Shown here piece after piece: positions 13,596 through 24,852 of a stretch of 64,000 nucleotides of DNA (position 1 is the first letter of the stretch; every line of letters starts with the position of its first letter). Origin of the DNA: Gordius sp. MW1 (Eukaryota > Nematomorpha > Gordioida > Gordea > Gordiidae); assembly GCA_964036665.1 (NCBI GenBank), contig OZ038529.1, forward strand, positions 17,678,060 to 17,742,059. Reading direction: 5' to 3'. A program made the position numbers and the translations under genes. The notes below the pieces were generated by a model, which was given only the letters and a program-made list of their open reading frames with translations, made no database searches and was not told the DNA's origin.

Positions 13596-13910
13596 TTAAG
13601 GACCCGGTGGTGAAAGTGAAACAATGTTCAGACACGATAATTTGGGTGAAGATTGCGTATTTAGGAGCCCTCTAAGTGTGCGTATGCTCCACAATGTAGA
13701 CATTTTTCCGATAAAGTAGATACAAGGATTACAAAACAATGAGAAGCCAATTGATAGGGCAGACTTCAACGCCCTGTTAGGGAATAATCGCGCTAAAATC
13801 AAAGTCATGAAGGGCAGAACTTCGCCTTAATAAAAGAGGATGGAAAGTCCAAGTAAGACACACATATAAAAAGCGCGAAGATTATCTCATGACTTAGCAT
13901 TTTAGTTAGT
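13596..13910 (-). CDS. Class A GPCR-like TM6-TM7 exons (partial gene or pseudogene)
   Basis: Reading the minus strand, an exon ending at 13864 joins an exon starting at 13825 across a 38-bp GT/AG intron (13826-13863). The joined peptide contains a TM6-like helix (IIFALFICEVLPFMTLILAR), a short loop, then a TM7-like helix containing NPCIY, which matches the NPxxY motif of rhodopsin-family receptors. A basic amphipathic stretch like helix 8 follows (KMSTLWSIRTLRG). A perfect TACTAAC branch-point-like heptamer lies upstream, before the acceptor for the TM6 exon. Further upstream (13.95-14.05 kb) a hydrophobic frame containing LDNLYIYVLVLVII could be another TM exon. The reading stops at 13596, so the rest of the gene is unaccounted for. 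Confidence 0.4.
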
Positions 13911-14118
13911 ATGGAAAAATTAAAAGTATCCACATCAGTTTTTTACGCCAAACTCTTAATTCTAAATGATTACTAGAACGAGAACATATATGTACAAATT
14001 GTCCAAGGCAAATGACAAGAAAGTTCGCGATGTCGGGATCCTTAAAATTGTCATAAACGAGGTCAAACCTGACTTAAAAAAATAAAAATGCAAAGATTGA
14101 AAATAAAAATATTAAATA

Positions 14119-16825
14119 CTCGGGCCTTCGGCCCTCGTGGGAAGGGGGAGAAGGGAAGGGAAGAGGGGAAGGAAGGGGGGACGACTCATCTGTACTTCGT
14201 ATAAATGTATCATATTTGCTATGCAATTTATGGGCGAGAAAGGTGGGAAGGGGCGAGAATGCCTATAGGGGGGTATTAAATGCCTAATGATTAATTAATT
14301 ATTTAACAAATTTTCCATTATAGGCAAAATGTAATAAAGGCAAAATGTAATATAGGCAAGGGTTAGGGTTAGATTTAGTGTTTGCATTTAGTTGCGTATT
14401 ACATTAGTTTTTATGGCCTTTAGTGATTATGGGTCTAACAAACATTATATTATAAAACAACACAATGTTAAGAATTTGCAGAATTGTTGGGAGAAATTTT
14501 TTGTTGAATTTGAACAATTTTTAATTAAAAAAATCAAAATTTGGCCAATGGTCACTTTTTCTCTATTGGTCAGTACCAACAGATACTCTATAAGTCAATG
14601 ATAGCCAAAAAAACGGAAAAAAAATTTTGATGCTCACTTTGGCCAATGGTCATTTTTTTTCATTGGTCAGCAGCCAGCACACGGTAAAGTGGATATAAAT
14701 TCATAAGAGTAAAAAAAACGAAAAAAAAATTTTCGAATCACATTTTGGCCAATGGTCATTTTTTTCCATTGGTCAGCAGCCAGGACACGGTAAAAGTGGA
14801 TATAAATTCATAATAGTCAAAAAAAAAACGAAAAAAAAGTTTTCGAATCACATTTTGGCCAATGGTCATTTTATTCCATTGGTCAGCAGCCAGCGGACGG
14901 CCAAAAAGTCATAATAGCAATGGTAGGAACCAGAGGTCAGATTTGTTAGAATTTTTCAGCCCGAACCCGGCCCGGCCCGATTTTATAATTAATCTGCCCG
15001 CCCGAGCCCGCCCGAACCCATCTAAGTGTCCGCCCGGGCCCGCCCGAATCGTTAAAGCTGCCCGAATTGCCCGGCCCGAAATATTAAATTTGCCCGTTAG
15101 TCCCGAATTTGTGAGGTCGCAAACAGAGGTCGGATTTGTTAAAATTTTTCTGCCCAAACCCGGCCCGGTCTAAATTTTTAACTAAATTCCCCGCCTGAAC
15201 CCTTCTAAGTGTCCGCTCAGCCATGCCCAAACCATTAGAGCTGCCCGGCCTTATTAATAAAATTTGCCCGTTAGACTAGAAATTATCCAATCCCAAAATC
15301 TTTTAACCACTATTACAAAATAAGCATTAAATAATGGCATATTGATCAGAACAAAGATGACAATATTTTATTATTTATAATTATTATGTAAAAATAACAA
15401 ATCGTCGACAATTTCCGGGGATAATCTTTTGATCTTGAGATAAACCAGTTAAACTAATTTATTCGAAATGAAATAAAATTTAATTCTGAAGAAGTTAAAA
15501 TTAGGATTTAGGACATTATATAAACGTACGATAAGGATTTAAGCGATAGAAAAAAATCTAGTCAAATTTATTATGGCCCAAAATTGTTTATAAGCGAATT
15601 TTTCTTTTTTTGAGGAAAATCAATTTGATAAAATTTTTGGCATGCCCGAATCTTATCAGCGTGCCCGCCCGGGCCCGTCCGAAAAGTAAAACATAAGACA
15701 GTTGCCCGGCCCGGCCCGTGGGCCGGGTCGGGCGGGCCGGGCAGCGGGCCGGGCCGGGCATTTCTGACCTCTGGTAGGAACAGGAACAATCATAATAGTC
15801 AAAAAAAAACGAAAAAAATAATCTCGATTCACATTTTGGCCAATGGTCATTTTTTCCATCGGTCAGGAGCCAGCGGACGGCCAAAAAGTCATAATAGCAA
15901 TGGTAGTAACAGGAACAATCATAATAGTCAAAAAAAACGAAAAAATAAACTCGGATTCACATTTTGGCCAATGGTCATTTTTTTCATTGGTCAGCAGCCA
16001 ACGGACGGCCAAAAAGTCTTATTATCAATGATAAGTAACAAGAACAATCATAAGAGTCAAAAAAAACTCCGGGATTCTAACCCAAAAACTAGTTAAATTG
16101 CATAGCAATTAAAAGTAAACAACTTTTACTTATGTTTATTATATAACATTGGTCAGCAGCCAGCGGACGGCCAAAAAGTCATAATAGCAATGGTAGAAAC
16201 GGGAACAAACATAATAGTCAAAAAAAACGAAAAAAATAATTTCGATTCACATTTTGGCCAATGGTCATTTTTTTCATTGGTCAGCAGCCAGCGGACGGCC
16301 ATAAATTCTTATTATCAATGATAGTAACAAGAACAATTATAAGAGTCAAAAAAACTCCGGGATTCTAACCCCAAAACTAGTTAAATTGCATAGCAATTAA
16401 AAAGTAAACAACTTTTATTTATGTTTATTATATAACTAGTTAAATTGCATAGCATTAAAAGTAAACAACTTTTATCTATGTTTATTATATAACAAAAACT
16501 AGTTAAATTGCATAGCAATTAAAAGTAAACAACTTTTATTTATGTTTATTATATAATAGATAATTTAACAAATCTTATATTATAACACACCGAGGGAGAT
16601 AGAGATGAGGGGTGGGGCACCTCTTATGCATTAATTTAAAAAATAACACAGCGAGGGAGATAGAGATGAGGGGTGGGGCAACTCTTTCTCATGCATTAAT
16701 TTAAAAAAGCGATAACCTAATATACCCAATGCAAATAGATAGGGAGGTTAACGGACGACGGACGGACGGACGACGGACGGACGACGGACACCAAAAAACG
16801 AGCCCATAAATTGCATAGCAATTAA
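14119..16825 (-). repeat. Composite repeat, copy A
   Basis: Shares both ends and overall structure with 51426-53866. It begins CTCGGGCCTTCGGCCCTCGT (a GGGCC-TTC-GGCCC hairpin), then a G-rich stretch, then TTGCTATGCAATTTATGGGC. It ends with the inverse, GAGCCCATAAATTGCATAGC. In between are about seven units containing TTGGCCAATGGTCATTTTTT and CATTGGTCAGCAGCCAGCGG. On the minus strand some units carry a tRNA-type B-box remnant near 16360 (GGTTAGAATCCCGGAG). Also inside: 3-4 tandem copies of a roughly 60-bp unit with AATTGCATAGCAATT (16090-16560), an 80-bp duplication (16581-16708), a GGACGGACGAC run (16751-16790), and a nested hAT element. Confidence 0.7.
14931..15773. mobile_element. Nested non-autonomous hAT element with perfect 8-bp TSD
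   Basis: An 843-bp element starts CAGAGGTCAGA and ends TCTGACCTCTG. It is flanked on both sides by GTAGGAAC (14923-14930 and 15774-15781). The C-A-G-n-G ends and 8-bp duplication are hallmarks of the hAT superfamily. The ends are packed with GCCCGGCCCG motifs. The left-end sequence is repeated internally at about 15111-15280, showing an internal duplication. No transposase ORF. It sits in the middle of one unit of composite repeat A. Confidence 0.88.
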
Positions 16826-18678
16826 AAGGCGAAAAAGATAAAATATCGATATTTTAGTGAGTTTGTGTTTGTTATATAACAAAAACTTACAAGAGGATTG
16901 TAGGTTACAAATTCTATGATTAAGTATAGTCCCAAACCATTAACTTATTTTTATTCTTCAGTATCTAAATTATTTAAATTAATATATATATTTAATTTCG
17001 GTACTCGTAGAACGTGTTATTATCATGTTTTATAATATATCTAAAATGTTTATGTATAAAAATAAAATCTCGGCATATATAATGCATATCAAAATATATT
17101 ATTTATAGTTTAATTGTGTTAAAGTTTAATGGATAAGTACAAAAATAATAATAAACATTAAATAATAGTTGACGCATAATGTTAGCAAAAAATATTGGAA
17201 ATTTTTTTTGAAGTTGAACCCCATATTCTATGTAAAGTGCTATTTTTATATTTTTTGCTTACAAAATTTAAATTTAGTGATATCGGAAAGATGAAAACAG
17301 CTTAATTATTTTCGTCTTGTATGTTTAAAATAACTATCAAGTATAAATATTTTTTGAATCCCTTTTTAAAAATTCGATTCGTATTTTCAAATCTCACCAG
17401 TTAAATATTCGATTCGAAATTTTAATCGAATATTTCCCAGAGGCGTACTTTCCACCATACCAATATTTCTATTTTTTCTCGTTGATCTTTAACTTATGTA
17501 GGTGTCCCTGTCCATTTCCTCTACTCTATAAAATTCTTTCTGAATATTGTCAGCTATTATGAGTCGATTTTTGTTGTTCCATACTCAATTGTTTGTATAT
17601 TAGAAAAAGCGCAAAATGAATGAATCAATAACTTGTAATCAATTAATTTTTTGTAATTATTGTTTTAAACAGAATAAATGACTACTTAGGCTACTACTTC
17701 TAAATTATTCCGGGCCATGCCTATAATTTATGAATTAGGCCCGGCCCGGAATTTTAAATCCTCAAAATTTAGGGCCCGGACCCGGGTTGGGCCTCGGCTC
17801 GCCCGTGCAGGTCTCTATGTATATCTCACTCAACATGATTATACAACATTTGAAAATAATTTCAAATGTATATTCTTCATGAGCTTGTCCGTCTATTCGA
17901 ACAAAAGAAAAATTATGTATCTTTTGGTCACCCTTGTTAAATTGTGATTATACACCTTTATAAAAAAGTACTTTGAACTTTTTAAAGGCTAATAAAGAAA
18001 AGCTCACTCTATTAAGATACATTTTGTTCGTCACCGACGACGTTTATCTTCAATTAAAACGTAATTATAAATTTGATTAGTTAAAACATACAGGGATGCA
18101 TCTATCATTTTAAACTAGAAGTTATTTTTGACGTAAAAATTATTCGAAAAACGCCTATGTATAATAAGGAACATTAATTCATGTATTTAATTTGCGGTTG
18201 CATATTAAAATGTGCTCAATTATAAAAATAAATTGCATAGCAATTAAAATAGCATGGTTAATAAGTTCAAGTAGTGGGAGCTAAACCGCGCTAGTTCTTG
18301 TAAGTGGCTTAAAGAGCGAGTTAATAAAATTTAAGGTTCGTTTAATAATGATATTAATCCAAAACTTTAAATGTATTTAAATGGGCAAATATGGAAGATA
18401 TAACAAAATAAATAATGTTTCTTAATAAGGGAATATAAATTATGACATTAAGTTAAACATAAATGGAAAAATAATTTTATTGATAACTATAAAATCGTGT
18501 TAGAAACTGTATAAAATTAAAAATAACATAAAATTTTATAATTACAATAACGAGTTAAAAGATAAATGTAATCTCAGTCTCAGTGTGTTAGGTATGTATA
18601 CTAGTCTATACAAATATATTAGATTACATTAAACTATATATACAATTTTGGTACAAAGGTCGGTTATTAATGCAAACA
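16826..18678. other. Intergenic, AT-rich, repeat fragments only
   Basis: No exon recognised. It holds a solitary hAT-like terminus (separate entry), a lone AATTGCATAGCAATT palindrome at about 18230-18245, and the probable HDAC1 3' untranslated end. An AATAAA on the minus strand at 18481-18476 lies about 200 nt past the HDAC1 stop. Confidence 0.5.
17705..17819. mobile_element. Solitary hAT-like terminus
   Basis: GC-rich stretch with repeated GGCCCGG motifs ending CTCGCCCGTGCAGGTCTCTA. Its complement, TAGAGACCTGCACGGG, closely matches the ends of the element at 54106-56492. The opposite terminus was not found nearby. Confidence 0.5.
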
Positions 18679-21600
18679 TCATTCTTCTACAGTCTCACTT
18701 TTAATATCCACTTGCAAAACACCTTTTTTGGTGCTGCTTCCAGGAGATGCTGACCTAGCTACTAGTAAAACGGACAAAAACACATTTAAGTATTTACTCT
18801 GTTCAATGTTAATAAAAAAGCTCTAAAAGTAGAAAAAATAGGGAAAACATTTACAAAATTGTGTTATACCAAAATGCAATTTTAATGGCTAGGAGAAACT
18901 CCCCTCATTTATCTAGAATTATTATTCGAAATGTTTTGTTTTAAAATATCGCAAAGTCTTTAACTCCCTTAATCAATCCTTATTTTGATCGTTTATAATG
19001 TGGTGTTTGACTATCAATTTACCAAGTATTAAAACAAAAAACAATCAATTCAACAGGATGCAGAAATTATGGAATATAATAAAAAAACACCTTCGTCCCC
19101 TGCGATTTCATCTTTTACACCAACTTCGGCGCCAATATCAGCCACTTCGGCCCGGTGATTGTCCTCACCAGATGTTTCAACCTTAACTCGTTTACTTAGA
19201 GTTCTGGTAGGTGATGGTGATTTTGAATTTTCTCGGGGCGTCAGTTTACCACCTCAATTAAAAAATCCATTTATGTCATAAAATTTGGAAAAAATTAATC
19301 TTAGGGTCGAGATCCTTACTAAACCGTTTTTTAATCACGATGGCATACAGCCTTAGTCTATGCATACAGCATGTTTCGCCTAAAAAATTGATATCTAGTT
19401 TTCGCTGTTTTAAGCATTTTGAGAAATTATTATTTAAAAAATGAGGCGTTTGCTAAATCTATAAGGAAAAGACTTTATCATTTTTTTCTGTGCAAGCCAT
19501 AATTTAATTTTTCGTTTCACCTCTACTTTTAGTTTTATCCGCGCCGTCTATTAGTCAAAGAGGGCATTCTGCATGGGCATAGATGGAATTGGAATAAAAT
19601 TGAAATGTCTAACGACTTTAAAAACCTACTTTATTTATATATATTGACGAGGCCCGAACTAAGCCCCCGGACCTTCTACTCAGGCTGCTATACAATTCTG
19701 AGGGAGGGGTGAGGATAAAAATTCTTTATCGTTTAGGGTGGATTGGTTATTCCTTTTTAATACTTGTTTTGTGCTAAAAAAAAATAGAATTTTATATTAA
19801 ATTGGTCCTCCTAGTATTTTAAAATAAATACATAGAATGCATAATCGAATGATTGATAGTTTGCGTTTAAACGTAAACCAATCAATCTTACATGATTTTT
19901 TTAACTCCACCCTTTCTCACCTCCCAACAGAAATCATGACAATTATTTTAGGATAAAATTTATCAATTCCCAGCCAATTTGGAGAAATCAACTTCAGTCT
20001 TATATTTTGCAATGTATTCGAATTTAAACCTTAGCAAAACCAGAAAAATTTAGTGGGCTCGAATGTAAAGTCAAGGATGCCTTACCTAAATCTGTGGTGG
20101 TTTCCCCGCTCGTTTTGTCCTTACTTTTGCCGGGATTGAGTAACGAATTTGAATCGCTTTTACCATCGTTACCGACAACACCTTTATCCTTGTAGGAATG
20201 CGCTAATTTCCGACCTCCGCCTCCAGTTCCATTGGCGCCTTCGTCTTCACTATCGGAAAATTCTTCATCTTTAGCGATGCGTTTGTCGCTAGAAAATACT
20301 ATGGACATTCCCAATAATATACAGATGGTTAAAGGTTAATAATTTTTACAAAATATATAGGCTGGTCTTTTATGAGTTGCGACAAAATAAAAACTCTCTC
20401 GCAACTGCAAAAATAGTTTAATTTAATTATAGCGATGTACTCAATAAGTTCTCTAAATGTTAATAAATTGTGGTTATAATAGATATTTCTTGCAGTATTA
20501 TGATAATCTATTTAACCAATAATAAATAATTAGATACGTTCTAACATTAAATATGTTTTTCCCTACAAAAAGTAAATGCGATAAAAAGACTAACTTGAAA
20601 TACGTGGTTCGTCAGGGTTTTCTTTATCTTGATCCTCGTTATCACTAACATCGATTCCATCTTCGGGAATGGCTAAAATCAATGGCAGTAAATTAATGAT
20701 TATAAAAATTTATTATAAAAATTCGCAAAAAATCGAAGAAAATCTAATCTATATATATATGACTCACGTTGCATTTGAACGCCTGGAGCATGGGGAAGCA
20801 TCCTCAAATTTTCGAAAAGCCGCATTTTTATACGATCCAAGTATTCCAAAGTGTTTTGATTGCTCATATTTGAGGGACTGATGTGTAATTTGAAATCCGG
20901 CCCAAAATATTCAAAGTAGTCGTTATAGGGCAAATCTGAAGAATAGCAAATTTGTTCGGTTTTAGAATATATTCGTTTATAAACAAAATGAATGCTTCGA
21001 GCCAATGTTTTAAACTTAGTGTATAAGATAATTTAATTTGATTTTTATACTGCGTGTATAAGTAATAGTTTAATTTATCTGTAAATGAAATTTATTGGAA
21101 GTCCGAAGCCTCTGGACCCGGTCTCTTTTTCTAGTAACATATAACATTATGGTTTAGTAAAGAGTGTTTGGAATCATTTCTCTCTAATGCCTTCATAGTA
21201 GTCGTTAATTAATGCGCTTAGGAACTGTATGTGAGTAGCCGTGCAATTATATCCCAATAGCTGTTGATAAACTGATACAATAACCCAAATGTAATGCCTA
21301 CACATTATTTTTTAGCAACCACAAATCAATTTCCCCGTAAAAAACGCAAAATACCCAAAAAATGATAAATAAACGAGATGTCTATATACCATTAGATATT
21401 TCGGTGTCAGTGGCGATAGACGTCTCATAGGTCCAACAACGCGCTACGTTACGTATGGTGTACCCACCGCCTCCTAACATCAATAGGGGCAGGTTGAAGC
21501 GTTTTACAAAATCAACGCACTTCCCGTGCCCTATTAAACAGATAATCATATATATGTTTATAATTTCATCATTGTTTGCCATAAAATTTGTCGCAAAGTG

Positions 21601-24054
21601 TTGGTAAGAAAGCCCTACATGTGAACCTAAAACTTATGAGGGGATGAGAAATTTTTAACACCGATTTGTGTAGGGATAAATGCAATTGAATATAAGATAA
21701 ACTGCATCAATCTAAAATAGTTGTTTTAAATAACCTAAACCTAATTTAGGTGATATTTTTGATTCATAATCGGTATAGGATGAAAAATTTAAATTTACAG
21801 ACCATATTTAAGTCTGGTTAAATTAGCAAAACATTGAAAGGCAAAACCCTTATTTGCATACTCTTAGCCATATTACCTAGCAAAGTCGGATAAGCTTTAG
21901 TGACGTGGATATTAAGGATATGATTATGATTAATGTAAATGTGCTAAAATAGGTATAATTATGCAAAAATGATATTTATTTTTAAAATTAATCATTAATT
22001 ATTAGTTTTAATTAATCAATCATTACTACTTTTATACAATAAGGTAAAGTAGCAGATATGCTCATTTAATTTTATTCATTAAAGTTGTTTAAATAAGTTA
22101 AATTTATGCGAATTAAGATCTAAAGGATAAAATAAATTTATGGGTTGTCATAAAAAGATTAAAACCCAATTATTAGAAATACATTTAAATGCTATGAATT
22201 TAAGTCTACCTTGTAGTGTTAAATTAAAGCAGCCCAAACGATCACCAGTTAATGAATCAGCCCCATTTTGAAGCACAATAGCTCCAGGTTGATACATCTC
22301 AATCACTTTTGTTATAACCTATCCAATCAAGTTAATCATTTTAATTTAACTAAATACTTATCAAACAGTTGAAAATGTTTTTTTTATTATAAGTCAAATT
22401 GTAGTTAAAAATGATTAAAATGTGACAATTTATAACTAACAACCCATAATAAAATCAAACCAACAATTTCTTATTAAAAAAATAATAACAAAAAGATTCC
22501 TAATAGTTATTTTATAATAGAAGGCTGCTTATTCAGATTTTTAAAATGCAATAGTTAGAAATTTACTAAAATTGTTGTTTGAATGAGATTAATAAAAAAA
22601 TGTATTATTTAAAGATTATTTGGTTGGTGGCCTGATGTTTGCTTACAGGCTGAAATATTGTTTGGTAGTATTCATCATCAATCCCATCACGCAATGGAAA
22701 ATTAACGGCATAATACTTGCCCCTCCCTGCTCCAATATCTCTTAAATCTCCAGTGCCTGGAAAGTATTCACCATACTTATGGAATGACATAGTCATAACA
22801 CGATCAGTTGTGTAAAATGCTTCCTCTACACCATCTCCATGATGAATGTCAATATCTATGTAAAGGACCCTTTGATGATACCTAGTAATACACACTAAAT
22901 ATAATATTGGTCACATATATTTTAGTCCAGCATATATATAAAAAATTTTACGAATTAAAAAATTTTTGACCTTAAAAAAATAATTGTAATCAATCAAAAT
23001 ATCCCTGAAACAAAATTAAAAAAACAAATATAATTATATATTAATAAACACAAAGGATAATTTAAATAAAATATAAAGTAATGTGAGCTTAAGCTTTGAT
23101 TCCTTTTATTGTAATAACTTTTTAAGTTACACTATTACTTGAGAAGTTCTAAAATGCCCAATACTATGTCATTAGTGTAACAGAATCCAGATGCTTCAGA
23201 TTTTTTTGCATGATGTAACCCACCTGACCAATTTATAGCTATGTCACACATTTTCTTGTTAAGCTTGACAGCCGCAGCTAAAAAACCATTAAACAAATCT
23301 ATGTGAAAACATGAAAATAAAAAATACCTATAGATCCACCTGTTGAGAGTTGACAAAATTCATACAACCCATCAAAAACTGGACAATCTTCACCAACATT
23401 AACTATTTTATAAAAATAAATTATTATCAATTGTTCATATTAAACATTTTATAACGTTACTTACATCTCTGCATCTGTTTACTAAACTCATTTACATTAT
23501 CAGGGCGTATTCCCCTCAAAAACTTCACATAGTCATCACTATGATATTTTGTTATTTCTTCCATAGAAGCTTTATGGGGCCTCTATTTTAATAAAATTAT
23601 TAATTCTCATAAACATAGGCATCACCAGGATGTGATGAAAGAGGATAAAATTAAATGATAGAGAGGGAAAAAAGGCTTATTTTAAAATTTGTAGAATACA
23701 CTCAAAACCATTATTTTCTTGGGTTCTGGGAGAGGGGCAGCTTACCCTCTTTGTTTATAACTGGGTATGCCCATGCAAAAATATATTAAAAATTTTGTGA
23801 TTCACATATTAAATTTAATACATATTAAATTATACCACTCACATATATTTCCATTTTGCGGTATAAACCATAATTTAAGATCAAATTGTGAGCCATTCTT
23901 ATTCTATGGGGCTTCATTGGATGCCCTTGTCCATAATAATAATTTCCAACATCGTCTTAAATTTAAATTAAACATTATTCATATTGTTGTTACTATCATA
24001 ATAGTAACTAATTCGTCTTCGACTATGGGGTTGTGTTGCTGAAGAAAGCGTCAT
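18679..24054 (-). CDS. HDAC1: Histone deacetylase 1/Rpd3 (class I), complete, 13 exons
   Basis: Zinc-dependent lysine deacetylase, the catalytic subunit of nuclear Sin3, NuRD and CoREST-type corepressors. Exons: 24054-23994, 23955-23843, 23582-23465, 23402-23328, 23277-23139, 22881-22647, 22318-22210, 21530-21390, 20935-20768, 20672-20595, 20298-20086, 19252-19091 and 18761-18679. All phases join, giving 564 residues (human 482, fly about 520). Catalytic features: [13 protein letters not shown] near the N-terminus, active-site His144/His145 in [10 protein letters not shown], zinc ligands Asp180/His182 in DIDIHHGDG and Asp268, and Tyr307 in GGGGYTIRN. The CK2-type [10 protein letters not shown] (Ser427/429) is conserved. 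The C-terminal tail holds two psi-K-x-E sumoylation-like sites (Lys507, Lys558). Oddity: Asn265 replaces the cysteine usual in LQCG-D-S-L. Intron 1 is only 38 bp; intron 2 carries a MITE. Confidence 0.96.
23614..23775. mobile_element. Diverged MITE, GCGTAGCCAG family (copy 3), in HDAC1 intron 2
   Basis: Starts CATAGGCATCACCAGG and ends ACTGGGTATGCCCATG, the family ends with several mutations. It occupies most of the 260-bp intron between HDAC1 exons 2 and 3. Confidence 0.55.
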
Positions 24055-24319
24055 TATAGCATTTATCCAAATCAAGCGTTAGGTTTAGATCGGTGTGTGC
24101 TATAAAGGTGAGGATAGAATAAAAAATCGCTTCTGTTCAAAATAACGACCGTTCATAATACTGACAACCAATCAAATTCATAGACAATTTCGCAATCGAA
24201 ATTTATATAATATATCACATATCTTAAGTAAACAACCAATCATTATAACGTTGATTTTAACGTTTATTTTAAAATTTTACCATATCACAAAGTGCAATCA
24301 ATATTTTCATTTATTATTC
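24055..24319. promoter_or_regulatory. Putative divergent promoter between HDAC1 and the Gln/Ser-rich gene
   Basis: 265 bp separates the HDAC1 ATG (minus) from the proposed ATG of the plus-strand gene. It contains two identical CCAAT-box-like AACCAATCA motifs at 24166-24174 and 24234-24242, a spacing of 68 bp. NF-Y-type CCAAT boxes are common in bidirectional promoters. No TATA box at a meaningful position was identified. Confidence 0.4.
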
Positions 24320-24852
24320 ATGCCTACAAGTGCACATTTATTTTCAAATTTATATTATATAGGCCAGAATGATCACCCATCTATCTCTGCATCTAATCAA
24401 CTGCTGCTTCGAGCCTTAATTGTGCAGGGACAGCCACAAAGTATTGTATTGCTGCATTTGTTCTAATCTTTTTTTAGATCAGCAGATTGCTAGTCATAAT
24501 ATACTAAGAAGCCAGTCATTAGGTGTTTCAACCAACTATCCGAGAATACTGCCTACAGTTTTAGTTAGGCAAGAACAGCCACAAAGTATTGTATTGCTGA
24601 ATTTGTTCTAATCTTTTTTTAGATCAGCAGATTGCTAGTCATAATACACTAAGAAGCCAGTCAATAAGTGTTTCAACCAACTATCCGAGAATACTGCCTA
24701 CAGTTTTAGTTAGGCAAGAACAGCCACAAAGTATTGTATTGTTTAATTTCTATTTTTTCAGCAAAGTGTGGCCACTCCTAATACACAAATAAGCCATTTC
24801 ATACCTACTGATAATCCACAAATTATGGATGTTACCAATCAAATGGACAGAG
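24320..24852 (+). CDS. Gln/Ser-rich gene with tandemly duplicated exons (5' part)
   Basis: Function not recognised. Proposed exons are 24320-24445, 24483-24590, 24628-24735 and 24762-24852. Exons 2 and 3 are each exactly 108 nt (36 codons) and almost identical; their 37-bp introns are also near-identical, giving a 145-bp tandem unit. The unit is not a multiple of three, so only splicing keeps the frame. Each repeat reads QIASHN..LRSQS..VSTNYP and ends EQPQSI; exon 1 ends with the same QPQSI and exon 4 begins with a diverged QSVATPNTQIS. The first three exons are in phase 0. The third intron would be only 26 nt, which is suspiciously short. Downstream exons were not found. The main alternative is a non-coding 145-bp minisatellite that happens to look spliced. 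Confidence 0.35.

Noticed and set aside
14119-16825. Helitron reading of the composite repeat
   Set aside because: The terminal hairpin is present, but no CTRR 3' end, no TC 5' end and no A|T target site could be seen.
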